This document shows, piece by piece, positions 18,537 to 28,187 of a stretch of 64,000 nucleotides of DNA. The position numbers and the translations under genes were made by a program. Each line of letters begins with the position of its first letter. Position 1 is the first letter of the stretch. The notes under the pieces were generated by a model, which worked only from the letters and a program-made list of their open reading frames with translations, was not told where the DNA came from and made no database searches. This DNA is from Methylococcus capsulatus str. Texas = ATCC 19069. Its GTDB lineage: Bacteria; Pseudomonadota; Gammaproteobacteria; Methylococcales; Methylococcaceae. The DNA is taken from positions 106,931 through 170,930 of the forward strand of contig NZ_AUKJ01000020.1 of NCBI RefSeq assembly GCF_000424685.1. The letters run 5' to 3'.

Positions 18537-20302
18537 CAGGCGACGAACAAGTCGACCGCATCCCCTGCCAGCAGGGCGGCGATCCTCTCCGGTGGCAGCG
18601 GCGCCCCGATCAGACGGCCCTGCCCGTGACGACACCCGCGCTCAAGCAGGAATGCCACGTGCTCCGGGGTTTCCACGCCGACGGCGACGACGTCCATCCG
18701 CAGACTCTTGGCCATGGCAATCATCGCGGTGATGACGGCGGCATCGTCCGAATCCGGCTCGATGTCCCGGACGGATGACAGATCGATCTTGAGTTCATCG
18801 ATCGGAAACCGCCGCAGCCGCCGCAAGGACGCATTGCCCGTGCCGAAGTCCCCCACCGAGAAGCGGATGCCCCGGTTGCTGAGTTCCTGCAGCACGGCGA
18901 GGGTGTGTGCGGCATGCGTCATCAGCATGCGCTCCGAGAGTTCGAACTGCAGGTTCTCCGGTTCCAGACCACAGCCATCCAGCAAACTCATGATCCTATC
19001 GCCGAACTGGGGATCATCCAGTTCCCGCTGCGACAACCGGAAAGAGAGACAGCGGTCGTCGAGTCCTTGCGTCCGCCACACCGCCGCATGAGCGCAGGCG
19101 GTGCGAAAAGCCCAGATACCGATCTGCACGATGAGACCGGTTTCCTCCGCCACGGGAACGAAGTCGTCCGGCGGCACGTCTCCCAGCTCGGAACTGAGCC
19201 AGAAGGGACACACCTCCAGGGCGACGATCCTGCCGCTGCGCAAATCCACCCGGGGCGCATAGCTCAGGCCGAGTTCGCCCTGGAGCAGGGCGCAGCGGAG
19301 GTTCCTTTCGATTTCCTGCCGCCGGTAGGCCTGGACGTTCAGTTCCGGCGAGAAGAACTGGTAATTGTTCTTACCCCGCGACTTGGCGTGATACATGGCG
19401 GTATCGGCATTACGCAACAGCTGCTCCATCGTCTCGCCATCGGCCGGGGACACGGCGATACCGATGCTGACGCTGATGACGATCTGCTGCGCGCCGAATA
19501 CGAAAGGTTGCGCCAGCCCATCGAGAATCTTTTGCGCCACGAGGGCGCCGTTGAGCGTGTCTTTCGCTCCGTTCAGGAGGATGGTGAATTCGTCACCCCC
19601 GATCCGCGCCACGGTATCGCCGTCGCGAACCGCGGTCCTGATTCTTTCCGCCGTCGCCCTCAGCAGCCTGTCTCCGACGAGATGGCCGAGGCTGTCGTTG
19701 ATGGACTTGAAATTGTCGACATCCAGGAACAGGAGGACGACCGGATTGCCATCCCGTTCATGCGCAGCCAACGCCTGCAGCAGGCGGTCGCAGAACAACT
19801 GCCGGTTGGGCAGACCGGTCACGGTGTCATAATGCGCCTTGATATCGAGCTGTTCGATCGCCTTATCGGCTTCCCGCCGGATTTCCGCATTGATTTTCCT
19901 GGCATCCTCCAGCAACCGCCGCTCACGCTCGAGCAGCACTTCGACGATGCTGTGGGGCGTCAGCACCCCGAGGAACGAACCGTCACGCTCGAGCACCGCC
20001 AGCGGCATGCCCAGGGTCTGGCCCCGTTCGCCCACGGCGTGGATCAACTGCTCGAGCGGCGTATCAGACGCGACCGGCGGCGGCACCCGCGGATCGATCA
20101 GGTCGGCGAAAATCCGCTGGGGAAAGCGTGCGATCTGGTGTTCGGTGACGAGCCCCAGAAATCGGCTACCGTCCGGTTCATCCGTGTGGAAAACCGCGTA
20201 AATCGCCGGACTCCGGCGGTCTCGCGGCGGACGGGCGTCGGCCTCGACGCGCACGACGATCCTGCTGTCGCACAAAGCATCGCGGGCACGGACGAGAGTC
20301 AC
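18536..20302 (-). CDS. CBS-GGDEF-EAL protein with degenerate EAL
   Basis: 588 residues without membrane helices. The N-terminus (about 1-130) looks like a CBS pair, a helix links to a GGDEF domain with RIGGDEFTILL intact and an RDGD I-site five residues before it, and an EAL domain follows. The EAL signature reads EVCPF rather than EALLR, so phosphodiesterase activity is doubtful, while cyclase activity with product inhibition is plausible. The start is GTG, overlapping the stop of the upstream small gene by four bases (GTGA). Confidence 0.88.
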   Translation of the reverse strand: MTLVRARDALCDSRIVVRVEADARPPRDRRSPAIYAVFHTDEPDGSRFLGLVTEHQIARFPQRIFADLIDPRVPPPVASDTPLEQLIHAVGERGQTLGMPLAVLERDGSFLGVLTPHSIVEVLLERERRLLEDARKINAEIRREADKAIEQLDIKAHYDTVTGLPNRQLFCDRLLQALAAHERDGNPVVLLFLDVDNFKSINDSLGHLVGDRLLRATAERIRTAVRDGDTVARIGGDEFTILLNGAKDTLNGALVAQKILDGLAQPFVFGAQQIVISVSIGIAVSPADGETMEQLLRNADTAMYHAKSRGKNNYQFFSPELNVQAYRRQEIERNLRCALLQGELGLSYAPRVDLRSGRIVALEVCPFWLSSELGDVPPDDFVPVAEETGLIVQIGIWAFRTACAHAAVWRTQGLDDRCLSFRLSQRELDDPQFGDRIMSLLDGCGLEPENLQFELSERMLMTHAAHTLAVLQELSNRGIRFSVGDFGTGNASLRRLRRFPIDELKIDLSSVRDIEPDSDDAAVITAMIAMAKSLRMDVVAVGVETPEHVAFLLERGCRHGQGRLIGAPLPPERIAALLAGDAVDLFVA

Positions 20303-20640
20303 AGGGCTTCATCCTCGATCAGAATTTCAGCGTTGAGATCCAGTTGCATGATCTCCTCCGATCCCATCAGGGGCTTGATCCGCTGGAGCACGAACTGGAC
20401 CAGATATTCCCGGGGAACACGGCGCAAGAAAGCGCGCCGGACTAGAATGTCGCTGATCACATCGTCGTCCAGCTGGATATGTTCGAAGGGCGCTACCACC
20501 AAAAGTTCCAGGGCCTTCCGGAAGGCCGCGCAACCGATCGGCGCCTCGCGGCCGAGCACGACGCCGTCGGAAATCGGGGGTATGTTGAATTCCTTGACCC
20601 GGACCCGGAGCAAGTGTTTGAAATTACGGTCAGAGCTCAT
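20299..20640 (-). CDS. Small conserved-looking protein coupled to the GGDEF-EAL gene
   Basis: 113 residues from MSSDRNFKHLLRVR. The start at 20640 is chosen because GGAGAT lies eight bases upstream; an upstream in-frame start has none. It is acidic at the C-terminus, mostly helical, with no signal peptide or recognised domain. Coupling to the c-di-GMP gene suggests a shared signalling role, perhaps as a partner or adaptor; this is inference. Confidence 0.6.
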   Translation of the reverse strand: MSSDRNFKHLLRVRVKEFNIPPISDGVVLGREAPIGCAAFRKALELLVVAPFEHIQLDDDVISDILVRRAFLRRVPREYLVQFVLQRIKPLMGSEEIMQLDLNAEILIEDEAL

Positions 20641-20823
20641 CGATTCATCTCCTTTGAAAAGAACGAATCGGACGCATTGAAATTCTCCGCAGCGGTAGAG
20701 GAACATCTCTCTATAAAGAACTCCACGGCGAAGGGCTGGCCGAAGGCTTCCGATCCGCGGCCCCTAGGCGGTACGGCCTCCAACACGTTATTGTATTGAC
20801 ATTTTTCTCCAGGGACACTCTCG

Positions 20824-23800
20824 ATGAACGACGACGCCATGCACGGCCTCGGCATAGCCGGTCTCCGCTACCCCGATCTCCACGAACCCGAAAAGCTTCG
20901 GCTTCTGCTCCAGACGTTCGACGACTGGACCCTGCAACACGACCCCGAGCTGTTCGCGACATTCCGGGACTACCGCGCCTCGAACGGCACGAACATGGCG
21001 CCCGAAGCCGTCTCGGAGCTTCTTGTCAAGATGGCTCCGCTCGTGGGTGAGTTCGTCGCCCGCCTGTTCGGCGTGGAGACGGAGCGCGAACGGCAGATGG
21101 CCGAGATTCGGGACAGCTTCGCCACGATCTTCACCTTCCGCTCGGAAATCGTGGCGAAGCTGCCGAGCCGCTTCAAGAAGGTCTCCATCGAAGACTGGGA
21201 TATGGCGGCACTGGGGGCGAAGATCGACGTTCTCGTCGAAGCCTTCGCGCCGGAATATGCGACCACGGACCGCGAGGCGGCGGTGGCCAGGGTCGGCCTG
21301 GCATTGCAGAATCTGCACAGGCACTACGAGGAGGAGGCGAAACAGCCGGGCGGCGGCCCGCTCTCCGACCCTGAAGCCCGCACCGCCAAACTTCGTGCCC
21401 AGCTCGGCGCCCATCCGCGGGCCGCCTTGTGGAAGGATGCGATATCACTGGGTGATGCCGATTTCGCCGCCGGTCTGTTCGCGGAGTTCGAGCGCTGGTG
21501 CTTCGCCGCCAGCTGCGATGACCGGCTCGGATCTCAGGTCAAGGATTGGGTGAGCTTCAAGGTTCCAGCCAAAACCGACTTCCGGCACCTGGTCCACCAC
21601 GTCGTGGAACACCGCGATGGCTACGACGTCTGGGCCGCCGAACCCGGCCACCACCGCCGCCGCGACGGTTTCGCCCTGACCGATCCGCGCTTCCCGGAGC
21701 GCCGGGTCCTGTATGAGGTCGATCACTGCATCTACTGCCACGACCGCGACGCCGACTCCTGCTCCAAGGGCATGCGCAACAAGAAGGACGGCGGCTTCAA
21801 GACCAACCCGCTGGGCGTACCCATCACCGGTTGCCCCCTGGAGGAAAAGATTTCCGAGATGCACTGGCTCAAACGCCAGGGCGACAACATCGCAGCCCTC
21901 GCGCTGATCACGGTGGACAACCCGCTCTGTCCGGGCACCGGCCACCGCATCTGCAACGACTGCATGAAAGGCTGTATCTACCAGAAGACCGAGCCGGTCA
22001 ACATTCCGCAGATCGAGACCAACGTCCTCACCGACGTATTGTTCATGCCCTATGGCTTCGAGATCTACAGCCTGCTGACGCGCTGGAATCCGCTCAATGT
22101 CAAGCGCCCTTACGCCCTGCCCTACAATGGCAAGAACGTGCTGGTGGCCGGTATGGGACCGGCCGGCTACACCCTCTCGCATTATCTGTTGAACGAAGGC
22201 TTCGGCGTGGTGGGCATCGATGGACTCAAGATCGAGCCGCTGCCGGCCGAGCTGGTCGGCGACGAGCACCATCCGCCCCAGCCGATCCGCGACTTCGGCG
22301 CTCTCTACGAAAGACTGGACCGGCGCATCATGCTCGGCTTCGGCGGTGTGGCCGAATACGGCATCACGGTGCGCTGGGACAAGAACTTCCTCAAGGTCAT
22401 CTACCTGAACTTGCTTCGGCGCAAGACCTTCCGCTGCTACGGCGGCGTGCGCTTCGGCGGGGCGATCACGATCAACGAGGCCTGGGACTTGGGCTTCGAC
22501 CACATCGCCATCGCCTCGGGCGCCGGGAAGCCCACCCTGATCGAGCTGAAAAACAACCTGATCCGGGGCATCCGCAAGGCCTCCGATTTCCTCATGGCTC
22601 TGCAGCTCACCGGCGCGGCCAAGGAATCCTCGCTGGCGAACCTGCAGATCCGACTGCCGGCCGGTGTCATCGGTGGCGGACTCACCGCCATCGACACCGC
22701 CACCGAATTGCTGGCCTACTATCCGGTCCAGGTCGAGAAGATCCTGCACCGCTACGAAAAGCTCTGTGCGGCCCATGGCGAGTCGGCCATACGGGCCCGC
22801 TACGACGCCGAGGAACTCGGGATACTCGATGAATTCCTGGCGCACGGCCGGGCCATCCAGGCCGAGCGACGGCGCGCCGAAGCCGCAGGCGAGACGCCAG
22901 ATTTCCTGCCGCTGCTGAACCAATGGGGGGGAGCCACCTTGTTCTACCGCAAGGGCATCGAGGACTCGCCGGCTTACCGCCAGAACCACGAGGAAATCAG
23001 GGAAGCCATGGACGAAGGCATCGTGCTGGCGGAAGGCTTGAATCCGTTGGTCGCGCTGGAAGACGAGCACGGCCATCTCAAGGCGGTGCGCTTCGAAAAG
23101 CTGGAAGAACGGGAAGGCCGCTGGCAACCCGCCGGAGAAATCGAGATCCCGCTGCGGAGCCTCTTCATCGCCGCCGGCACCTCGCCCAACACCATCTACG
23201 AATCCGAGCATCCGGAAACCTTCGAGATGGATCACAAGTTCTACAGGCGTCACGAGCCCGAATGGGTGGGTGAGACGCCCGGTCTGGTGCCGGTACGGGA
23301 CGAACCATGGCCCAAGATCGGCAAGCCGGCCCCCTTCACCTCCTATCACCGAGGCGGCAAGTTCATCACTTTCTACGGCGACAACCATCCGGTCTATGCC
23401 GGCAACGTGGTCAAAGCCATGGCCAGCGCCAAAGACGGGTACCCCTACATCGTCCGCCTGTTCGAACAGGAGCTGAAGCGGCTCGATCCTGCCGAACAGT
23501 CCCACCGCGACCGGAACCTGCAGGCCTTCCAGGCGGTCATCGACGACGCCTTGACCGCTCGCATCGTAGCGGTGAACCGGCTGACGCCGACCATCATCGA
23601 AGTGGTCGTCCGCGCTCCGGCCGCCGCCAAACACTTCCAGCCCGGCCAGTTCTACCGGGTGCAGAACTACGAGGCGCTGGCCCCGGTGGTGGAAGGCACG
23701 GTACTCGCCACCGAGGGCATCGCGCTCACCGGCGCCTGGGTGGACAAGGACAACGGCCTGATCTCGCTGATCGCGCTGGAAATGGGCAGCTCTTCCAGGC

Positions 23801-24519
23801 TGTGTGCGCAGTGGAAACCCGGTGATCCGCTGGTGGTGATGGGCGTCACCGGCGCACCGACCGAAATCCCCTCGGGCCAGACCGTTGCCCTCGTCGGCGG
23901 AGGCCTGGGCAACGCGGTGCTGTTTTCGATCGGCAAGGCGTTGCGTAGCGCCGGCAACCAGGTGATCTACTTCGCCGGCTACCGCAACAGCGCGGACGTC
24001 TTCAAGGCCGAAGAACTCGAAGCGGCATCGGATCTGCTGGTCTGGACGGTGGACAAACGCGAGGGCAACACCCCCATTCCGATCACCCGCCCCGACGACA
24101 AGTCCTTCATGGGCAACATCGTCGAGGCCATGCTGGCCTATGCCAAGGGCGAACTGGGCCCCACCCCCATCCATCTCGACGACGTGGACCACATGATCGT
24201 GATCGGCTCGGACCGCATGATGGAAGCGGTGAAGCATGCCCGCCACGGCCTGCTGGCGCCTTACCTCAAACCGCACCATGCCGCCATCGGCTCGATCAAC
24301 TCACCGATGCAGTGCATGATGAAAGGGGTGTGCGCCCAGTGCCTGTGCAAACACGTGGATCCGGAAACGGGACGCGAGTATTTCGTGTATTCCTGCTACA
24401 ACCAGGACCAGGAACTGGATCGCGTCGATTTCCCGAATCTCCAGGCCCGGCTGCGGCAGAATTCGGTGCAGGAGAAGCTGTCGGCGCTCTGGCTGGACTG
24501 GCTGTTGACGCGGCCGTGA
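20824..24519 (+). CDS. Large multidomain iron-sulfur flavoprotein oxidoreductase (GltD-like plus ferredoxin reductase-like)
   Basis: 1231 residues, cytoplasmic. Residues 1-290 form a helical N-terminal region of unknown kind. Cysteines in CIYCHDRDADSC and CNDCMKGC (about 300-385) look like the Fe-S ligands of GltD-type proteins. The FAD site NVLVAGMGPAGYTLSHYLL is at about 438, with a second dinucleotide fold around PAGVIGGGLTAIDTATE. From about 908 there is a ferredoxin-NADP reductase/PyrK-like module (FQPGQFYRVQNY), ending in CMMKGVCAQCLC, which resembles the PyrK 2Fe-2S ligands. It probably moves electrons between NAD(P)H and an unknown acceptor. It overlaps the following DUF488 gene (GTGA). 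Confidence 0.75.
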   Translation: MNDDAMHGLGIAGLRYPDLHEPEKLRLLLQTFDDWTLQHDPELFATFRDYRASNGTNMAPEAVSELLVKMAPLVGEFVARLFGVETERERQMAEIRDSFATIFTFRSEIVAKLPSRFKKVSIEDWDMAALGAKIDVLVEAFAPEYATTDREAAVARVGLALQNLHRHYEEEAKQPGGGPLSDPEARTAKLRAQLGAHPRAALWKDAISLGDADFAAGLFAEFERWCFAASCDDRLGSQVKDWVSFKVPAKTDFRHLVHHVVEHRDGYDVWAAEPGHHRRRDGFALTDPRFPERRVLYEVDHCIYCHDRDADSCSKGMRNKKDGGFKTNPLGVPITGCPLEEKISEMHWLKRQGDNIAALALITVDNPLCPGTGHRICNDCMKGCIYQKTEPVNIPQIETNVLTDVLFMPYGFEIYSLLTRWNPLNVKRPYALPYNGKNVLVAGMGPAGYTLSHYLLNEGFGVVGIDGLKIEPLPAELVGDEHHPPQPIRDFGALYERLDRRIMLGFGGVAEYGITVRWDKNFLKVIYLNLLRRKTFRCYGGVRFGGAITINEAWDLGFDHIAIASGAGKPTLIELKNNLIRGIRKASDFLMALQLTGAAKESSLANLQIRLPAGVIGGGLTAIDTATELLAYYPVQVEKILHRYEKLCAAHGESAIRARYDAEELGILDEFLAHGRAIQAERRRAEAAGETPDFLPLLNQWGGATLFYRKGIEDSPAYRQNHEEIREAMDEGIVLAEGLNPLVALEDEHGHLKAVRFEKLEEREGRWQPAGEIEIPLRSLFIAAGTSPNTIYESEHPETFEMDHKFYRRHEPEWVGETPGLVPVRDEPWPKIGKPAPFTSYHRGGKFITFYGDNHPVYAGNVVKAMASAKDGYPYIVRLFEQELKRLDPAEQSHRDRNLQAFQAVIDDALTARIVAVNRLTPTIIEVVVRAPAAAKHFQPGQFYRVQNYEALAPVVEGTVLATEGIALTGAWVDKDNGLISLIALEMGSSSRLCAQWKPGDPLVVMGVTGAPTEIPSGQTVALVGGGLGNAVLFSIGKALRSAGNQVIYFAGYRNSADVFKAEELEAASDLLVWTVDKREGNTPIPITRPDDKSFMGNIVEAMLAYAKGELGPTPIHLDDVDHMIVIGSDRMMEAVKHARHGLLAPYLKPHHAAIGSINSPMQCMMKGVCAQCLCKHVDPETGREYFVYSCYNQDQELDRVDFPNLQARLRQNSVQEKLSALWLDWLLTRP

Positions 24520-24881
24520 CCATCCGGCTGAAAAGGGTCTACGAACCGAGTTCCCCGGAAGACGGCGAGCGTTTCCTGGTGGAACGGCTCTGGCCGCGCG
24601 GCATCTCTCGGCAGGCGTTGGCGCTGGATGGCTGGCTGAAAGACATCGCGCCCAGCAAGGAACTACGACGCTGGTACGGCCACGATCCCCGCAAATGGGG
24701 GGAATTCAGGCAGCGCTACCTTGCCGAACTGGACCGCGCGCCGGCAGCGCTGACCCTCCTGCTGGAAGCCTGCAGCCGCGGTACCGTGACGCTGCTCTAC
24801 AGTGCCCGCAATGGCGAATGCAGCAGCGCCGTCGCCCTGCGAGACTACCTGGAACGTCACTTGAATCCGGATCCGACCTGA
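24516..24881 (+). CDS. DUF488 family protein (YeaO-like)
   Basis: 121 residues from a GTG overlapping the stop of the flavoprotein gene. The segment RVYEPSSPEDGERFLVERLWPRG and the later WYGHDPRKWGEFRQRY are hallmark DUF488 motifs. The biochemical function is unknown. Four-base coupling to the large flavoprotein suggests co-expression. Its 3' end overlaps the convergent nudix gene by 25 bases. Confidence 0.88.
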   Translation: MTIRLKRVYEPSSPEDGERFLVERLWPRGISRQALALDGWLKDIAPSKELRRWYGHDPRKWGEFRQRYLAELDRAPAALTLLLEACSRGTVTLLYSARNGECSSAVALRDYLERHLNPDPT

Positions 24882-25426
24882 TTCGAGGCGCGCTCCAAAG
24901 CCAGGCGCAACAGACCGGCGACGCTGATGGCATCGGTGATCTCCCCGGAGATCACCATGGCGACAGCATCGGCCAGCGGAAGCTTCCAGATACGCAGGTC
25001 TTCGGTTTCCTCGAATTCCGGCTCGCCTTCCTCCAGGTCTTCCGCGACGAACACGAAGCCTTCCTCGTCGGTGACGGAATTCGAGGTGTGGAGTCGCATG
25101 AGGAGCGTCCAGGAGGCGGCGCTGAGACCGGTTTCCTCCTTCAGCTCGCGCCGGGCCGACTCCAGGATGGGTTCACCTTCGGGCGAACCACCCATCGGGA
25201 TCTCCCAAGACCAGGCATCGGGTACATAACGATACTGGCCGATCAGCCAGGTATTGCCCCGGCCGTCGAGGGGGATGATACCGATCGCCCGGTTCTTGAA
25301 GTGGATGCGACCGTACAGGCTGATGCCGCCGCCGGGGTTGACGACCCTGTCCTCATCCACGTGGATCCAGGGGTTGTCGTAGATCTCCCGCCGGCTCAGC
25401 AGGCGCCAGGGATTCGGCTCCGCCAC
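24857..25426 (-). CDS. NUDIX hydrolase (ADP-ribose pyrophosphatase-like)
   Basis: 189 residues. The nudix box GSPEGEPILESARRELKEE followed by TGL fits Gx5Ex7REUxEExGU. The N-terminal strand-rich part (NPWIHVDEDRVVNPGG) resembles ADP-sugar pyrophosphatases, so ADP-ribose or a related sugar nucleotide is the likely substrate. It starts at GTG five bases after hemE ends and is the last gene of the pilM-to-nudix cluster. Confidence 0.88.
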   Translation of the reverse strand: MAEPNPWRLLSRREIYDNPWIHVDEDRVVNPGGGISLYGRIHFKNRAIGIIPLDGRGNTWLIGQYRYVPDAWSWEIPMGGSPEGEPILESARRELKEETGLSAASWTLLMRLHTSNSVTDEEGFVFVAEDLEEGEPEFEETEDLRIWKLPLADAVAMVISGEITDAISVAGLLRLALERASNQVGSGFK

Positions 25427-25430
25427 AGGA

Positions 25431-26483
25431 TCAAGTCCGGTGGAACGCCGGGCTGAATTCGTGCACCGCCTCGATCATCGCGCCCACATGCTCGGGCTTG
25501 ATGTCGGGCGTGACCCCATGGCCGAGGTTGAACACATGGCCGCTACCCCTACCGTAACGCTCCAGGATCTTCCGGACTTCCCCGCGAATGATTTCGGGTC
25601 TGGCATAGAGCGCCACCGGATCGAGGTTGCCCTGCAAAGCCACCCTGTCGCCGACCCTCTGTCTCGCCGAACCGATGTCCGTGGTCCAGTCCAGACCGAG
25701 CGCGTCATAACCGGCGTCCGCCATCGCCTCCAGCCATTGCCCGCCGCCCTTGGTGAAGAAGATCGCGGGGATGCGGCCCCGCCCGGTCAGCCGGAGCTGC
25801 TGGCGCACGCGCTCGGCGTAGCGCAGCGAAAATGCCAGATAGTGCTCCGTATCCAGATTGCCCCCCCAGGTGTCGAACACCATCACGGCATCGACGCCGG
25901 CCGCGATCTGGGCGTTCAGATACAAGGCGACCGCATCAGCAAGCTTTTCCAGCAGTTCGTGCATCAGCGCCGGCTCCTCGTACATGAGGCATTTGACCTT
26001 GCGGAACTCCCGGCTGCTGCCCCCTTCCACCATATAGGTCGCCAGGGTCCAGGGACTGCCCGAGAACCCGATCAACGGGGCCCGATCACCCAGGCGCTGC
26101 TTGATCAGCCGCACCGCGGCCGGCACGTAGGCCAGCTCCGCTTCCGGATCCGGCACACCCAGCCGGTGGATGTCCGCAGCCCCCCGGATCGGGTTGCGGA
26201 ACCTCGGTCCCTCGCCCTCGACGAATTCCAGACCCAGCCCCATGGCGTCAGGTACGGTCAGAATGTCGGAGAACAGGATCGCCGCATCCAGCCGGTAGCG
26301 CTCCAGCGGCTGCAAAGTCACTTCGCAGGCGAGTTCGGGGGAGGTGCAGAGATTCATGAAGCTGCCGGCCCGCTCCCGGACCTCGCGGTATTCCGGCAGG
26401 TAACGGCCCGCCTGGCGCATCATCCAGACCGGCGTCCGTTCGACCGGCTGGCGCAGCAGGGCGCGAATGAAACAATGAGTCAT
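25431..26483 (-). CDS. hemE: Uroporphyrinogen decarboxylase
   Basis: 350 residues, typical length. The N-terminal signature [18 protein letters not shown] carries the substrate-binding arginines, and [17 protein letters not shown] is the second conserved block. It decarboxylates uroporphyrinogen III to coproporphyrinogen III in haem synthesis, useful in an organism rich in c-type cytochromes. GAAGGAC lies upstream of the ATG. It lies 27 bases downstream of aroB. Confidence 0.97.
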   Translation of the reverse strand: MTHCFIRALLRQPVERTPVWMMRQAGRYLPEYREVRERAGSFMNLCTSPELACEVTLQPLERYRLDAAILFSDILTVPDAMGLGLEFVEGEGPRFRNPIRGAADIHRLGVPDPEAELAYVPAAVRLIKQRLGDRAPLIGFSGSPWTLATYMVEGGSSREFRKVKCLMYEEPALMHELLEKLADAVALYLNAQIAAGVDAVMVFDTWGGNLDTEHYLAFSLRYAERVRQQLRLTGRGRIPAIFFTKGGGQWLEAMADAGYDALGLDWTTDIGSARQRVGDRVALQGNLDPVALYARPEIIRGEVRKILERYGRGSGHVFNLGHGVTPDIKPEHVGAMIEAVHEFSPAFHRT

Positions 26484-26510
26484 GGCATGTCCTTCGTCGG
26501 TTCGATGGCC

Positions 26511-27590
26511 TCAGCGGCCGTAGCATTCCAATGTGGCCCGTAACAGTCCGGCGTCCACGGCCACCGGCAGGGTCGCCTCACCCAGGGATTTGAGCAGAAC
26601 CAGTCGCAGACCGCCGTCGACGTTCTTCTTGTCGACCGCCATGTGTTCGAGAAAGGCGTCCGCATCCAACTCGCGCGGCGGGACGACCGGCAGCCGCGCC
26701 CGCTCCAGCAGGCGGATCACCCTCGCCACCTCGTCGTCACCGATCCAGCCCAGGCGACGGGACAGATCGGCCGCCTGGCACATACCGATCGCCACCGCTT
26801 CGCCGTGCAGACATACACCATAGCCCATGCCGGTTTCGATGGCGTGGCCGAAAGTGTGCCCCAGGTTCAGCGTCGCCCGCACCCCGGTTTCGGTCTCGTC
26901 TTCCGCCACGATTTCCGCCTTGTTGATGCAGGACCGCTCGATGGCATAGGCGAGCGCTTCGGGATCGCGCTGCAGCAAGCGCTCGACGTTCGCTTCGAGC
27001 CAGGCCAGGAATTCCGGGTCACGGATGAAGCCGTACTTGATGACCTCGGCCAGACCCGCGCTCAGTTCGCGGTCGGGCAACGTATCCAGAGTGTCGGTGT
27101 CGGCCAGAACGCAGCGCGGCTGGTAGAAGGCGCCGATCATGTTCTTGCCGCGCGGATGGTTGACCGCGGTCTTGCCTCCCACCGAGGAGTCGACCTGAGA
27201 CAACAGGGTGGTGGGCACCTGGATGAAAGGCACGCCGCGCTGATAGCAGGCTGCCGCGAAACCGGCCAGATCGCCGATCACCCCGCCGCCGAGCGCCACG
27301 ATGGCGGCGTTGCGGCCGAAACGCCGGGCCAGCAAGGCATCGAACACGGCCATCGCCGAGTCCAGGGTCTTGTGGGCCTCGCCGTCGGGAAGCACGACAC
27401 TGCCCGTGTCCTTGCCGGCCAGGGATGCAAGCATGCGGTCGAGGTACAGCGGCGCCACCACTTCGTTGGTCACCACCAGGACCTGCCCGCCCGGCAGATG
27501 GGCCTGTATCAGGTCGGGATGGCCCAGCAGGCCCCGTCCTATATAAATGGGGTAGCTGCGCTCCCCCAGCTCGACGTGTAAGGTTTTCAT
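26511..27590 (-). CDS. aroB: 3-dehydroquinate synthase
   Basis: 359 residues starting [18 protein letters not shown]. The NAD-binding segment [13 protein letters not shown] and the zinc-region [12 protein letters not shown] are present. It converts DAHP to 3-dehydroquinate in the shikimate pathway. It overlaps aroK by ATGA, the arrangement seen in many gammaproteobacteria. Confidence 0.97.
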   Translation of the reverse strand: MKTLHVELGERSYPIYIGRGLLGHPDLIQAHLPGGQVLVVTNEVVAPLYLDRMLASLAGKDTGSVVLPDGEAHKTLDSAMAVFDALLARRFGRNAAIVALGGGVIGDLAGFAAACYQRGVPFIQVPTTLLSQVDSSVGGKTAVNHPRGKNMIGAFYQPRCVLADTDTLDTLPDRELSAGLAEVIKYGFIRDPEFLAWLEANVERLLQRDPEALAYAIERSCINKAEIVAEDETETGVRATLNLGHTFGHAIETGMGYGVCLHGEAVAIGMCQAADLSRRLGWIGDDEVARVIRLLERARLPVVPPRELDADAFLEHMAVDKKNVDGGLRLVLLKSLGEATLPVAVDAGLLRATLECYGR

Positions 27591-28126
27591 TCCGTCCGCA
27601 GTCTGGTTCCGGATTTCTCGTAGGCGTTGATGATCCGGCGCACGGCACTGCGGCTCGAATGCTGGCCGGTATCGACGACGTAGTCGGCAAGCTCGCGGTA
27701 GATGGGATCCCTCACCCGCAGCAGTTCTTCCAGCCTTTGCCTGGGATTCTCCGTCTGCAACAAGGGCCGGTTCATGTCCTTGTGCGTCCTCTCCAACTGC
27801 TTCTGGACCGAACACTGCAGGTAAATTACCAGCCCCCGTGCCGCCAGATGCTCCCGGTTCTCCGCTGCCAGCACCGAACCGCCGCCGGTGGCCAGCACGA
27901 TCCTTTCCTTGCCCGTGAGATCGGCGATGACTTCCGATTCGCGGCGCCGGAATCCGGCCTCGCCCTCGTATTCGAAAATCATCGGCACCGTGACGCCGGT
28001 CCGGCGTTCGATTTCCTTGTCGCTGTCCCAGAACTCCATCCCCAGGGCACGGGCGAGCAGACGTCCCACGGTGGTCTTGCCCGCTCCCATCGGGCCGATC
28101 AGGAAGATGTTTCGACGGTTTCGCAT
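27587..28126 (-). CDS. aroK: Shikimate kinase
   Basis: 179 residues from [19 protein letters not shown], which holds the P-loop [11 protein letters not shown]. The ATG at 28126 is chosen over an in-frame ATG 17 codons upstream because the protein then begins just before the P-loop strand, as in the family. It phosphorylates shikimate. It lies 61 bases after pilQ, in the usual pilQ-aroK-aroB order. Confidence 0.95.
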   Translation of the reverse strand: MRNRRNIFLIGPMGAGKTTVGRLLARALGMEFWDSDKEIERRTGVTVPMIFEYEGEAGFRRRESEVIADLTGKERIVLATGGGSVLAAENREHLAARGLVIYLQCSVQKQLERTHKDMNRPLLQTENPRQRLEELLRVRDPIYRELADYVVDTGQHSSRSAVRRIINAYEKSGTRLRTE

Positions 28127-28187
28127 CGTTTCCCGCCCCAACTGAAGCGGAGAATGATAACACGCGCCGCCCCCCATCCCGGCGGTC

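Noticed and set aside
21445..24279. 944-residue open frame on the minus strand
   Set aside because: It is the antisense shadow of the large flavoprotein gene: composition is His/Asp/Gly-rich without domains, and the plus frame holds recognisable motifs.
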